The notes: a model not told the origin generated them from the letters alone. Shown: positions 42,283 to 51,750, numbered from the stretch's first letter. The stretch is 64,000 bases of DNA from an uncultured Psychroserpens sp. (GCA_947488655.1 CANKZZ010000002.1:62001-126000); one strand, 5' to 3'. Program-made: numbers and translations.

Positions 42283-44034
42283 TTACTTGATTACTAATTT
42301 TTTAGTAACCGAAGCATCATTTTGAGAAATCTTTACGATGTAAACACCAGCATTTAATGCAGATACATTAATACGGTTGTTAGTTAAAGTCTCGTTGATT
42401 ACTTGTTTTCCTAAGATGTCATAAACAGACACAGAAATATCATCATCATTAGTTCCAACTACATTTACAAATCCTGTAGATGTTGGGTTAGGATATACTG
42501 AGAATGTGTTTGCATTAACATCATCAAGAGATAATGTAGCGCCTGCAACATCATCTACGTATCTAGGTAGTACTTGGTAAGTCCCATTAAACTCTGCACC
42601 TAATCCAATTACAGATGACATTGTTGTTGGTATGTTTGCTCCAACTAAGTTTTCATCTGCAAAAGAAACTCTTGCAATTGTAACATCTGCACCATCTGCA
42701 ATGTTGTAGTTTGTGTTATTAGCAAATAACCCAGTATCTTCAAACATTACTCCAGTAATTTGAATTAATTCACTCTCGTAAGATTCTCCTGCAGCTAAAA
42801 ATTGTGCAGCAGTTACAACCTCTGGAGTTATTGTATTACCAGTAGAAGATGCTCCAGCTAAATCTGCAACAGGTACAAATTGTAAAACTCCAGAGAATTC
42901 TCCTAATTGACCTTGTAAACCTGTAAGACCATCACCAATGTTAAATGCTCCTGTTAAAGTACCACTATTATCATCGATTAAAATTCCTCCAGTTGCATCT
43001 TGGATGTACTTTTGGTTTCTGTTATTATCTGTAACGATATATGAAATAACAGCTTCTCCTGTTAATTCATAAGCTTGTCCAATAGTTCCTGCTCTTAACT
43101 CTGCAATTGTAGCAACAGTGTTTGATGCTAAGATGCTAAAAGAAACCATATCAGAATCTATTAAACCACCATTAACTAACTCTACAGTAACATCGTAAGA
43201 TTGACCATCTACTGTTGTAACAGAGAAAGGACTCGTTACGTTTGTTGTAGTTGTACCGTTAACTGTAATATCTACAGTTTCTCCACCTTCTAAGTTAGCA
43301 GTCGTAAATTCTACATCAACAGATGTAGTTCCTGGTGCAAATTCAGATGCATTAGCAGGAGATGTAATTGCAATACTTGGTGTTGCAACAAAGCCATCAA
43401 CAACTCTAATGTTATCAATAGCGATATCTTCATCACCAGAGTTTAAGCTCATTTCAATTTTAAAAGTAATACTTGAGTTACCAGCAAGAGCAACACTCTC
43501 TACGTACTCAGTAAAAGTAGAAGTTATTTCTGCTCCATCACCAACACCATCAAAATCTGTGTCAATTCTTGGTATATTGTTAGATCCTGCAGCTTCACTT
43601 CTAATCCAGATTAAGTTTTGATCTGCACCACCATCTACAGAGTAAGTGATGTTTACAAAATCGGCATCATCCCAATCTTGGTTAGTACCATCATCATCTT
43701 CAGCCAATAAAATTGCAAAATCAACACTAGATAATCCAGTTACATCAATTGCTATAGTAGAAAGAGAAACAGGTAATGTTGCACCTTCTCCATCAATATC
43801 TTGAGCAGCAAAAATAAACAGGCCATCAACACCATTAACTTCGTAAGTTGATGCTATATCACTTCCATCAGTTCTTAAGAAGAAATCTCCAAAACCATCC
43901 GAAAATTCTGCTTCAGTAGTCGTGTAATTTGTTCCGTTAGTAGGTGTTTCAAAGCTTTCTTGGTATAACGTCGTTTGTGCAAACGAAGACAAGCCAATCA
44001 AAGCAGTTAAACATAAAAAGTAAAGTTTTTTCAT
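42283..44034 (-). CDS. T9SS-exported protein with DUF5689-like domains
   Basis: The 583-residue protein has a signal peptide (MKKLYFLCLTALIGLSSFAQ), an N-terminal jelly-roll-like domain (SFETPTNGTNYTTTEAEF to about residue 215), an Ig-like segment (about 217-300), and an OB-like region matching DUF5689 (TIAELRAGTIGQAYELTGEAV to about 500). It ends with a type IX sorting domain (SVYPNPTSTGFVNV ... KKLVIK). It is exported and probably cell-surface attached or released. The domain mix is common in flavobacterial surface proteins, some of which bind nucleic acid or sugar. Confidence 0.8.
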   Translation of the reverse strand: MKKLYFLCLTALIGLSSFAQTTLYQESFETPTNGTNYTTTEAEFSDGFGDFFLRTDGSDIASTYEVNGVDGLFIFAAQDIDGEGATLPVSLSTIAIDVTGLSSVDFAILLAEDDDGTNQDWDDADFVNITYSVDGGADQNLIWIRSEAAGSNNIPRIDTDFDGVGDGAEITSTFTEYVESVALAGNSSITFKIEMSLNSGDEDIAIDNIRVVDGFVATPSIAITSPANASEFAPGTTSVDVEFTTANLEGGETVDITVNGTTTTNVTSPFSVTTVDGQSYDVTVELVNGGLIDSDMVSFSILASNTVATIAELRAGTIGQAYELTGEAVISYIVTDNNRNQKYIQDATGGILIDDNSGTLTGAFNIGDGLTGLQGQLGEFSGVLQFVPVADLAGASSTGNTITPEVVTAAQFLAAGESYESELIQITGVMFEDTGLFANNTNYNIADGADVTIARVSFADENLVGANIPTTMSSVIGLGAEFNGTYQVLPRYVDDVAGATLSLDDVNANTFSVYPNPTSTGFVNVVGTNDDDISVSVYDILGKQVINETLTNNRINVSALNAGVYIVKISQNDASVTKKLVIK

Positions 44035-44278
44035 AATTATTGTGTTTTAAGTTGTTTTAAAAAATAACCGAACAAATATAAGTAGAATTTGATCTTTAAA
44101 CGAATAATTTTTTAGCTATATGGCTATTTAACAATAGTATAACATTGAATTTTAAAAGCCCTTAAAATCAATTCAATAAAGATTGGTCAGGTTAACTTAA
44201 TGTTATTAATTCAAGTGCTTATATTAGGTTTTGTTAATAATCTTATCTTTACAACACAAAGGATTTCAATAAATAGAG

Positions 44279-44962
44279 ATGAAAAAAAAGGATATAAAAA
44301 TTTTATTAGTTGATGACGAGCCAGACATATTAGAAATTGTTGGGTATAACCTATCAAATGAAGGTTATCAAGTTATAACTGCCGAGAATGGTATTGAAGG
44401 TGTCAAAAAAGCTAAAAAATATAAGCCTCAACTTATCATCTTAGATGTTATGATGCCAGAAATGGATGGTATTGAAGCTTGTGAACAAATTAGAAAATTA
44501 CCAGATCTAAGTAATACTATAGTAACATTTCTAACTGCACGTGGTGAAGATTACTCTCAAATGGCTGGTTTTGATGCTGGTGCAGATGATTACATTACCA
44601 AACCTATAAAGCCTAAAGTTTTGGTGAGTAAGGTTAAAGCACTTTTGAGACGATTAAAAGATGATGAAAAAACAGACGATATTTTAAAAATTGGAAACTT
44701 AATTATTAATAGAGAAGAGTATAAAATTATTATTAAAGGCGAAGAATTACTTTTACCTAGAAAAGAATTTGAATTATTATCTTTGTTAGCAACCAAGCCA
44801 AATAAAGTGTTTAAAAGAGAAGAAATTCTTGATAGAGTTTGGGGAAATGAAGTTATTGTAGGTGGACGTACTATTGATGTTCATATTAGAAAACTTCGAG
44901 AAAAAATTGGAGATAAAAAGTTTAAAACCATTAAAGGAGTTGGATATAAGTTTGTAGACTAA
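44279..44962 (+). CDS. OmpR/PhoB-type response regulator
   Basis: The 227-residue protein has a receiver domain with the acidic pair VDDEPD (residues 11-16) and phospho-acceptor Asp56 in IILDVMMPEMDG. A winged-helix OmpR-type output domain (residues 130-227) includes VGGRTIDVHIRKLREKIG. It overlaps the kinase gene at TAATG. The pair resembles PhoB-PhoR, but no phosphate-transport genes are near, so the signal is unassigned. Confidence 0.9.
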   Translation: MKKKDIKILLVDDEPDILEIVGYNLSNEGYQVITAENGIEGVKKAKKYKPQLIILDVMMPEMDGIEACEQIRKLPDLSNTIVTFLTARGEDYSQMAGFDAGADDYITKPIKPKVLVSKVKALLRRLKDDEKTDDILKIGNLIINREEYKIIIKGEELLLPRKEFELLSLLATKPNKVFKREEILDRVWGNEVIVGGRTIDVHIRKLREKIGDKKFKTIKGVGYKFVD

Positions 44963-46005
44963 TGCAAAATAAATTAAAAAAAACGTACAAGTTTGCTTTT
45001 AAAACATCATTGTACATTACTATTTTTTTAACGCTCTTATCGAGTGTTTTTTTGTATTTGTTACATTCTATAGATATTGTCTATCTTTTATTATTTGCAA
45101 TCTTTACATATATAGTTTCGTTCATAGTTATACAATACCGAGTAGAGCGCTTTATTTACAGGAGAGTAAAAAAAATATATGATGACTTAACGCTCTTAGA
45201 ATCTGCGTCACTACGCAAGCAGCCTATTACAACAGATATGGCAACTCTTACCGAAGAGATAGATAAATATGCTAAGGATAAAAAATTAGAAATTGAAACT
45301 TTAATTGTTAGAGAAGAATACCGAAAAGAATTTTTAGGTAATGTCTCTCATGAGTTAAAAACGCCCTTATTTACAGTACAAGGTTATTTAGAAACCTTAT
45401 TAGATGGAGCTATTCATGACGAAAAAGTGAGTGAGAAATATCTCAACAGAGCCAACAAAGGCTTAGAGCGTCTTATCTATATTGTTAATGATTTAGACAT
45501 GATTACCAAATTAGAGGTTGGTGATTTACAATTAAACATTGCAGAGTTTGATATAGTAGAATTGGTAGAAAGTGTTTTTGACTTACTAGAGATGAAAGCT
45601 GCTAAGAAAAAAATCTCTTTAATTTTTGATATAGATTATAATGAGCCAATAATGGTTTTTGCTGATAAAGAACGCATACAGCAAGTTCTTTCAAACCTTA
45701 TTGTAAACTCTATAAAGTATGGCGAGAGTAATGGTACCACAGAGGTTAGCATAGAAAATTTAATAAAAAACAAGGTTATTGTAAGGGTTACAGATAATGG
45801 AGAAGGCATCTCTAAAAGTAATATCCCAAGATTGTTTGAGCGATTTTATCGTGTAGATAAGAGTGGGTCTCGTAAGGTTGGTGGCTCAGGTTTAGGACTA
45901 TCTATTGTAAAACATATTATAGAAGCACATGACGAAAGAATTTATATAGAAAGTGAGCTTGGAGTAGGTAGTGAGTTTTCGTTTACTCTAGAAAAGGTTA
46001 AATAA
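44962..46005 (+). CDS. PhoR-like sensor histidine kinase
   Basis: The 347-residue protein has two N-terminal transmembrane helices (about 17-34 and 38-58) with almost no loop between, then a HAMP-like linker, HisKA with His130 in GNVSHELKTPL, and HATPase_c with IVNSIKYGES, DNGEGI and GGSGLGLSIVKHI. The short sensor suggests detection inside the membrane or of a partner protein. It shares a start overlap with the OmpR-type regulator and its 3' end overlaps the convergent glycosyltransferase by 18 bases. Confidence 0.9.
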   Translation: MQNKLKKTYKFAFKTSLYITIFLTLLSSVFLYLLHSIDIVYLLLFAIFTYIVSFIVIQYRVERFIYRRVKKIYDDLTLLESASLRKQPITTDMATLTEEIDKYAKDKKLEIETLIVREEYRKEFLGNVSHELKTPLFTVQGYLETLLDGAIHDEKVSEKYLNRANKGLERLIYIVNDLDMITKLEVGDLQLNIAEFDIVELVESVFDLLEMKAAKKKISLIFDIDYNEPIMVFADKERIQQVLSNLIVNSIKYGESNGTTEVSIENLIKNKVIVRVTDNGEGISKSNIPRLFERFYRVDKSGSRKVGGSGLGLSIVKHIIEAHDERIYIESELGVGSEFSFTLEKVK

Positions 46006-47034
46006 TTTCTTATAATTTACCTCATAATCCATTGCGCTCAAACCTTTATATTTAGAAGTGTCTTCAATTTTATCTATAGTAAATTCATCCTGTTTACAAC
46101 TAGCAGCTATGCCCAAAGTTGTTAAACGCTCAGCAAGGTACTCTTGCTCAAATTGTCCAGGAGTTGGCACAAAAAAAGCGTCTTTACTTAATTTAGTTAA
46201 ATCCATAAGCGTTGTATAACCAGATCGAGACACTATTATTTTACTCGCGTTAATTGCGTTTTCTAATTGAGAGCTAGTCATAAAATTATAAATAAGCATA
46301 TTATTTTCTTCGCAAACTTGCTGTTCATCTTCAATAACACCTTTAATAAAAATAACCTTACCATTATAATTTTTAAATTCTATGAGCAACTTTTTCTCAA
46401 AAAGAGATCGTTGAGGTTCTGGACCAGAAAGTAAAACCATAACATCGTATTTAACAGTAAGCTCTTTTTTAGAAAACCTGCTTAAAGGACCTATATATTT
46501 TATTGGTATATCATAAAGCATAGTATGTCCTAACTTACCACTTAGATTAGTTTGTCCCAAATTGTCTGGTACCCAACATTCATTAAATTGCTTGATAATA
46601 TTTTGGTGTAGTTTGGTGCTAAGCCATGTTGTATTACCGCTTAAGACCTGTAGTTGATGCGTTATAAATACACAAGGCAAATTTTTATTGTGTACACCTA
46701 ATCTATTATCAGAAATTATACCATCAATATTATATGCTGTAATAATTTGAGCAATAGCTTTCTTCTCTGCTTTTATTGCTTTAGCTAATTTTGGAGAGCT
46801 TTGGAGCATTTTTAATTTAAAATGTTTCCCTTTTTTAGGATAAGTAATTTTGTATGAAGGCAGCTCTACGCAATCTAAATCTGGAAATTCTTTCTTAAGT
46901 AAAGATAATGCTGTGCCATCACTGGCAATAATAGGTACAAAATCATGATTAATTAAAGCATGAATAATCGGAATGCATCTTGTTGCATGACCCAATCCCC
47001 AATTTAAAGGAGCTATAAGTATTCTTTTTTTCAA
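45988..47034 (-). CDS. MurG/GT28-type glycosyltransferase
   Basis: The 348-residue protein has the GT-B fold signature of the GT28/MurG-like group: ILIAPLNWGLGHATRCIPII at the start, VFITHQLQVL near residue 125, and the C-terminal donor-binding segment with NASKIIVSRSGYTTLMDL and PTPGQFEQEYLAERL. Substrate is not evident. Bacteroidota glycosyltransferases of this type are often annotated only by fold. It converges on the kinase gene and is transcribed alone. Confidence 0.8.
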   Translation of the reverse strand: MKKRILIAPLNWGLGHATRCIPIIHALINHDFVPIIASDGTALSLLKKEFPDLDCVELPSYKITYPKKGKHFKLKMLQSSPKLAKAIKAEKKAIAQIITAYNIDGIISDNRLGVHNKNLPCVFITHQLQVLSGNTTWLSTKLHQNIIKQFNECWVPDNLGQTNLSGKLGHTMLYDIPIKYIGPLSRFSKKELTVKYDVMVLLSGPEPQRSLFEKKLLIEFKNYNGKVIFIKGVIEDEQQVCEENNMLIYNFMTSSQLENAINASKIIVSRSGYTTLMDLTKLSKDAFFVPTPGQFEQEYLAERLTTLGIAASCKQDEFTIDKIEDTSKYKGLSAMDYEVNYKKLFNLF

Positions 47035-47131
47035 ATTTGTACCATTTTAGCGAATTCAAAGATAAAGCTTAAAATGTTTCCTTAATTTTACCGCATATTT
47101 AGTAAAATTAACAAATTGTTAAACATAAGTA

Positions 47132-47806
47132 GTGGGAAGTAAAAATAAGCTTAAGCGATTTAAAGAAAATGAAACATTCGCTAACGTGTTTCAGCCAACG
47201 AGAGAAGAATTAGTTGATTCAGTTTACAAATTAAAAGGAAACTGGAAATCTAGCGTATTCAAAAATAATAATCCGTTGGTGTTAGAACTAGGTTGTGGTC
47301 GTGGAGAATACTCAGTAGAATTGGCTAGAAAATTTCCGAAGAAAAACTTTATAGGCATAGATATTAAAGGTGCTCGTTTTTGGCGTGGAGCAAAAACAGC
47401 AATTGAAGAAAATATCTCTAATGTTGCATTTATACGTACGCAAATAGAATTAGTAGACGTTGTGTTTGCAGAAAATGAAGTAGATGAGATTTGGATTACC
47501 TTCCCAGATCCACAAATTAAATATAAGCGAACAAAACATAGAATGACCAATTCTCAATTTTTAAAACGCTACAAAACTATTTTAAACCCAGAAGGTTTTG
47601 TAAATTTAAAAACAGATAGCGAATTTATGCATGGCTATACGCTTGGCCTTTTACATGGAGAAGGTCATGAAGTTTTGTATGCAAATCATAATGTATACAA
47701 GCAAGAGGGTAGCCCAGAGGAAGTAACCAGTATACAAACATATTATGAGTCTCAATATTTAGAACAAAATAAGCCTATAACCTACATAAAGTTTAAAATT
47801 AAGTAG
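47132..47806 (+). CDS. trmB: tRNA (guanine-N7)-methyltransferase
   Basis: The 224-residue enzyme methylates G46 of tRNA. Landmarks are LELGCGRGEYSVELA (SAM-binding loop), FIGIDIKGARFW and the catalytic/substrate motif FPDPQIKYKRTKHRM. It starts at a GTG codon; there is no ATG giving a full-length N-terminus. One TTCCGAAGAA copy lies within it. LysE follows after two bases. Confidence 0.95.
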   Translation: MGSKNKLKRFKENETFANVFQPTREELVDSVYKLKGNWKSSVFKNNNPLVLELGCGRGEYSVELARKFPKKNFIGIDIKGARFWRGAKTAIEENISNVAFIRTQIELVDVVFAENEVDEIWITFPDPQIKYKRTKHRMTNSQFLKRYKTILNPEGFVNLKTDSEFMHGYTLGLLHGEGHEVLYANHNVYKQEGSPEEVTSIQTYYESQYLEQNKPITYIKFKIK

Positions 47807-47808
47807 AA

Positions 47809-48438
47809 TTGAACATTACTGTCATTTTTTTTCTAGGTCTTATAATTGCGCTCATTGGTGTAGTACCTCCCGGACTTTTAAATATGACAGCTGCCAAAGT
47901 AAGTTTAAAAGAGGGCTACAGTAGAGGTATAATATTTTCTGTTGGAGTATGCCTAATTGTGTTTTTACAAACTTACATAGCAGCTATGTTAGCACGCTAT
48001 TTGAGTAATCATCCTCACACTGTAGAGATCTTGAGACAAGTAGCATTTGTAATATTTGTACTCATAACAATCTACTTTTTATTTATTTCAAAATCTAACC
48101 CAAAACCAGATGTAGAGCCACATGCCAAAAGTAAGCCGAGTCGTTTTTTTCAAGGCATGTTTTTGTCTGCAATAAATGTTTTCCCAGTACCATATCAAGC
48201 TTACATGACTATTACTATTGCAGGTTTTGGTTGGTTTTCGTTTGATGCTATGAGCATTTTAACTTATTGCTCTGGTGCTGCAACTGGGACGTTTGTTATG
48301 CTTTACGTATATATTTTCTTTTTTGATAAAATCAAAAATAAAAACTTAACGTCTCAAAAAAACATGAATTATTCAATAGGAGCATTAACTGGTATAGTGG
48401 CTATCATAACCTTAATTAATATTATAATGGGCATGTAG
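47809..48438 (+). CDS. LysE-family transporter
   Basis: The 209-residue inner-membrane protein has about six transmembrane helices and the LysE/RhtB signature GVVPPGLLNMTAAKVSLKEGY near residue 17. The family exports amino acids such as lysine, threonine and homoserine. The substrate is open. It begins at a TTG codon two bases after trmB, and the next gene starts directly after its stop, so the three genes are probably one transcript. Confidence 0.85.
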   Translation: MNITVIFFLGLIIALIGVVPPGLLNMTAAKVSLKEGYSRGIIFSVGVCLIVFLQTYIAAMLARYLSNHPHTVEILRQVAFVIFVLITIYFLFISKSNPKPDVEPHAKSKPSRFFQGMFLSAINVFPVPYQAYMTITIAGFGWFSFDAMSILTYCSGAATGTFVMLYVYIFFFDKIKNKNLTSQKNMNYSIGALTGIVAIITLINIIMGM

Positions 48439-48768
48439 ATGAAACCAGAAACCCTAAGTTTTTTTGATCGTGTATATGAGGTTGCTAAATTAATTCCCTT
48501 CGGAAAAGTAACGAGCTATGGAGCAATAGCTAATTATTTGGGAGCTAAGCGCAGCGCAAGGATGGTTGGTTATGCAATGAATGGGTCACACGGTAAAGAT
48601 ATTCCTGCCCATCGAGTCGTAAATAGAAAAGGGTTACTCACAGGTAAACATCACTTTGATGGTACAAATCTCATGCAACAATTGTTAGAAAGCGAAGGTG
48701 TAGTTGTAATAGACAATCAAATACAAGATTTAGAAACTGTTTATTGGGATCCTAACAAAGAATTATAG
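48439..48768 (+). CDS. Alkyltransferase-like protein (MGMT family without the active cysteine)
   Basis: The 109-residue protein matches the DNA-binding domain of O6-alkylguanine alkyltransferase: FGKVTSYGAIANYLGAKRSARMVGYAM with the arginine-finger segment. Where MGMT has PCHRV the sequence here has PAHRV (residues 56-60), so the acceptor cysteine is replaced by Ala57. Proteins of this kind (ATL) bind alkylated guanine and route it to nucleotide excision repair. It begins immediately after the LysE stop. Confidence 0.9.
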   Translation: MKPETLSFFDRVYEVAKLIPFGKVTSYGAIANYLGAKRSARMVGYAMNGSHGKDIPAHRVVNRKGLLTGKHHFDGTNLMQQLLESEGVVVIDNQIQDLETVYWDPNKEL

Positions 48769-48850
48769 TCGCATATATAGATAATTTATATCTCAAATCG
48801 TACCATAATAAATTACAATACCAACACTTTAAACTTCAAGCTTTATTAAG

Positions 48851-48858
48851 TATCTTTG
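48851..48858 (+). promoter_or_regulatory. -7 promoter box for the mrp-nfu operon
   Basis: TATCTTTG fits TAnnTTTG and lies 50 bases before the mrp start. Confidence 0.45.
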
Positions 48859-48907
48859 CGTTTAGAATGATTCTGAATAGAATTTATTTCAGAATTTAAA
48901 AAAGATT

Positions 48908-50044
48908 ATGAAATTAAATAAGAAAGATATACTCAAAGCGCTCGAAACCATTTCTGCTCCTGGAGAAGGACAAAACATGGTAGAGAGTGGAGCAGTAACC
49001 AATGTTGTAACATTTGCAGATGAGGTTATTGTAGACATAACAATTACGAATCCAAGCTTACAAGCCAAAAAGAAAACCGAAGTTGAAATCATGCAAACCA
49101 TTCATAAAATGGTGTATGAAAAAGCTAAAATAAAAGTTAACGTTAAAGTAGATGCGCCAGCAAAGTCTGCTCCTAACGTTATTAAGGGTAAAGATATACC
49201 TGGCATTAAAAATATTATCGCAGTGGCATCTGGTAAAGGTGGTGTAGGTAAATCTACAGTAACCGCAAATCTTGCAGTAACTTTGGCAAAAATGGGCTTT
49301 AAAGTTGGTGTTTTAGATGCAGATATTTACGGTCCTTCAATGCCAATAATGTTTGACGTAGAGTTAGAGCGACCACTAGCAGTTACTGTAGAAGGTAAAT
49401 CTAAAATGCGTCCTGTAGAAAATTACGGAGTAAAAATGTTATCAATAGGCTTTTTTACAAAACCAGATCAAGCAGTAGTTTGGAGAGGACCAATGGCAGC
49501 AAAAGCATTAAACCAAATGATTTTTGATGCACATTGGGGAGAATTAGACTTTATGCTCATAGACTTACCTCCAGGAACAGGCGATATACATTTAAGTATC
49601 ATGCAATCTTTACCAATAACAGGAGCTGTTGTAGTTAGTACACCTCAAAACGTTGCACTTGCAGATGCTAAAAAAGGTGTCGCTATGTTTCAACAAGAAA
49701 GTATTAACGTACCTGTCTTAGGTATTATAGAAAATATGGCCTATTTTACTCCAAAGGAGCTTCCAGATAATAAATATTATATCTTCGGAAAACAAGGCGC
49801 TAAAAATCTTGCCGAAGATATTGGTGTACGCTTTTTAGGAGAAATACCTTTAGTACAAAGTATTAGAGAAGCGGGAGATGTTGGTCGACCTGCTGCATTA
49901 CAAACAGCTACAGAGCTAGAACAAGCATTTGAAAAACTTACACAGAATGTCGTAGAAGAAGTTGTAAGTCGTAACGAAAACTTACCAGCAACTGAAGCAA
50001 TTAAAATAACGACTATGGCTGGATGTTCAGCAATAAAAAAATAA
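48908..50044 (+). CDS. mrp: Iron-sulfur cluster carrier protein Mrp/ApbC
   Basis: The 378-residue protein has an N-terminal MIP18/DUF59-like domain (residues 1-80), then a deviant Walker A P-loop in SGKGGVGKSTVTANLA (residues 108-123), DADIYGPSMP and IDLPPGTGD, typical of the Mrp/NBP35 ATPases that carry or deliver Fe-S clusters. Its C-terminal part shows only one cysteine (GCSAIKK), so the CxxC seen in some members is absent or displaced. The nfu gene follows after three bases, supporting a shared job in Fe-S assembly. Confidence 0.95.
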   Translation: MKLNKKDILKALETISAPGEGQNMVESGAVTNVVTFADEVIVDITITNPSLQAKKKTEVEIMQTIHKMVYEKAKIKVNVKVDAPAKSAPNVIKGKDIPGIKNIIAVASGKGGVGKSTVTANLAVTLAKMGFKVGVLDADIYGPSMPIMFDVELERPLAVTVEGKSKMRPVENYGVKMLSIGFFTKPDQAVVWRGPMAAKALNQMIFDAHWGELDFMLIDLPPGTGDIHLSIMQSLPITGAVVVSTPQNVALADAKKGVAMFQQESINVPVLGIIENMAYFTPKELPDNKYYIFGKQGAKNLAEDIGVRFLGEIPLVQSIREAGDVGRPAALQTATELEQAFEKLTQNVVEEVVSRNENLPATEAIKITTMAGCSAIKK

Positions 50045-50047
50045 TAG

Positions 50048-50290
50048 ATGAGTACAGAAGAACTTAGAGTAAATGTCGAAAAAGCATTAGATGAAATTCG
50101 TCCTTTTTTACAAAGTGATGGAGGCGATATTTCATTGCTTTCAATAGAAAACGATACATTAGTTAAAGTGCAGTTACAAGGCGCTTGTGTTGGTTGCAGT
50201 GTTAACCAAATGACATTAAAATCTGGTGTAGAGATGACCATTAAAAAATACGCACCTCAAATTGAACAGGTCATTAATATAGAAGCTTAA
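50048..50290 (+). CDS. NifU-like Fe-S scaffold (Nfu domain)
   Basis: The 80-residue protein is a stand-alone NifU C-terminal (Nfu) domain with CVGC (Cys47, Cys50), which binds a 4Fe-4S cluster for transfer to target proteins. The N-terminal helix VEKALDEIRPFLQSDGGDI is characteristic. It is in an operon with mrp and just upstream of the ferredoxin reductase and ferredoxin genes, forming an Fe-S/redox group. Confidence 0.9.
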   Translation: MSTEELRVNVEKALDEIRPFLQSDGGDISLLSIENDTLVKVQLQGACVGCSVNQMTLKSGVEMTIKKYAPQIEQVINIEA

Positions 50291-50293
50291 TAA

Positions 50294-50307
50294 ATGATAA
50301 TTATCAT
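50294..50307 (+). promoter_or_regulatory. Palindrome ATGATAATTATCAT, Fur-like operator candidate
   Basis: A perfect 14-base palindrome, AT-rich with the GATAAT element of Fur boxes, sits 22 bases upstream of the -7 box of the ferredoxin reductase gene and would overlap its -33 region. Iron control is suggested by the Fe-S genes on both sides; this is inference. Confidence 0.4.
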
Positions 50308-50328
50308 ATAAAATTAAGCTATCTCAAT

Positions 50329-50336
50329 TAATTTTG
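50329..50336 (+). promoter_or_regulatory. -7 promoter box for the ferredoxin reductase operon
   Basis: TAATTTTG fits TAnnTTTG and lies 21 bases before the start at 50357. Confidence 0.45.
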
Positions 50337-50356
50337 CTTTTTCGAAATTATAATTC

Positions 50357-51418
50357 ATGATTACAACAGATATACTCATAATTGGAGCTGGACCCACAGG
50401 ACTTTTTACTGTATTTGAAGCTGGACTTCTTAAATTAAAATGCCATTTAATTGATGCATTGCCTCAAGCTGGTGGTCAATGTTCAGAAATATATCCCAAA
50501 AAACCTATTTACGATATTCCTGCATATCCAGAAATTTTAGCAGGTGATTTAACCAATAAATTATTAGAACAATGCAAACAATTTGAGCCTGGTTTTACAC
50601 TAGGTGAGCGAGCAGAGACTATAGATAAGCAAGAAGATGGTTCTTTTATTGTTACTACAAATAAAAGCACAAAACATCACGCACCTGTAGTTGCTATTGC
50701 AGGAGGTTTAGGGAGTTTTGAACCACGTAAGCCTTTGATTCATAATATTACAGATTTTGAAGATAAAGGAGTTGAGTATATTATTAAAGATCCAGAGATT
50801 TATAGGGATAAACAAGTAGTGATTGCAGGAGGAGGAGATTCGGCATTAGACTGGAGTATCTTTTTAAGTGATGTAGCTAGCAAAGTTACTTTAATACATA
50901 GACGAAATGAGTTTAGAGGTCATCTAGATTCCGTAGAAAAAGTACAAGAATTAAAAAATAAAGGTAAAATAAATTTAATTACACCTGCTGAGGTTATTGG
51001 TATTGTTGGAGATGATAAAGTAAATGCAGTAGTAGTAAAACAAGCACAGCATATCGAAAAGGAGTTTGAGTTAGAATGTGATCATTTTATACCGCTTTTT
51101 GGTTTATCTCCAAAATTAGGTCCTATTGCAGATTGGGGTTTAGAGATTGAAAAAAATGCCATTGTGGTTAATAATTCATTAGACTATCAAACTAATATTC
51201 CTGGTATTTTTGCTATTGGCGATGTAAACACATATCCTGGAAAGCTAAAGTTAATTTTATGTGGTTTTCATGAAGCAACATTAATGTGCCAGGCAGCTTA
51301 CCAAATCATCAATCCTGGTAAGCGATATGTTTTAAAATATACAACAGTTGCTGGTGTTAACGGTTTTGATGGTACAAGAAAAGAGGCACCTAAAGCAGTT
51401 GTAAAGAAAATAGAATAG
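50357..51418 (+). CDS. Ferredoxin-NADP reductase, thioredoxin reductase-like
   Basis: The 353-residue flavoprotein has an FAD-binding Rossmann motif IIGAGPTGLFTVFEAG (residues 7-22), PQAGGQCSEIYP, and an NADP-binding motif VVIAGGGDSALDW near residue 155. It lacks the redox CxxC of thioredoxin reductases, as in the TrxR-like ferredoxin reductases (YumC type). A GTG start for the next gene overlaps its stop, and that gene encodes a 2Fe-2S ferredoxin, so they likely work as a pair. Confidence 0.9.
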   Translation: MITTDILIIGAGPTGLFTVFEAGLLKLKCHLIDALPQAGGQCSEIYPKKPIYDIPAYPEILAGDLTNKLLEQCKQFEPGFTLGERAETIDKQEDGSFIVTTNKSTKHHAPVVAIAGGLGSFEPRKPLIHNITDFEDKGVEYIIKDPEIYRDKQVVIAGGGDSALDWSIFLSDVASKVTLIHRRNEFRGHLDSVEKVQELKNKGKINLITPAEVIGIVGDDKVNAVVVKQAQHIEKEFELECDHFIPLFGLSPKLGPIADWGLEIEKNAIVVNNSLDYQTNIPGIFAIGDVNTYPGKLKLILCGFHEATLMCQAAYQIINPGKRYVLKYTTVAGVNGFDGTRKEAPKAVVKKIE

Positions 51419-51750
51419 TGGATCAAGACATAAACATAAAAATAACCGATAGAGATGGTGTAACACATAATGTAGCAGCACCTACAGATATGGCTATGAA
51501 CCTAATGGAAGTTGTTCGTTCTTTTGAGTTGGCTCCAGAGGGTACTATTGGTGTTTGTGGTGGCATGGCAATGTGTGCATCTTGTCAATGTTATGTTGTG
51601 AGTGACACTGAACTGCCAGAAATGCAGGATGATGAAGAAGCTATGTTGAGCGAAGCATTTTACGTTAAAGACAATTCTCGTTTAGGTTGTCAAATTCAAA
51701 TGACACCAGAAATGGAAGGCTTAGAGGTAGAACTTGCGCCAGAATCTTAA
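51418..51750 (+). CDS. Adrenodoxin-type [2Fe-2S] ferredoxin
   Basis: The 110-residue protein starts at GTG, overlapping the reductase stop by one base. Cluster-ligand cysteines are Cys47, Cys53, Cys56 and Cys91 in GVCGGMAMCASCQC and LGCQI, the ISC/adrenodoxin pattern. It shuttles electrons for Fe-S assembly or oxygenases. Pairing with a TrxR-like reductase forms a two-component electron supply. The gene is last in the operon. Confidence 0.93.
   Translation: MDQDINIKITDRDGVTHNVAAPTDMAMNLMEVVRSFELAPEGTIGVCGGMAMCASCQCYVVSDTELPEMQDDEEAMLSEAFYVKDNSRLGCQIQMTPEMEGLEVELAPES

Noticed and set aside
44279-46005. PhoB-PhoR phosphate regulators
   Set aside because: The domain types fit, but no pst, phoU or phosphatase genes are near, so a specific name is not justified.
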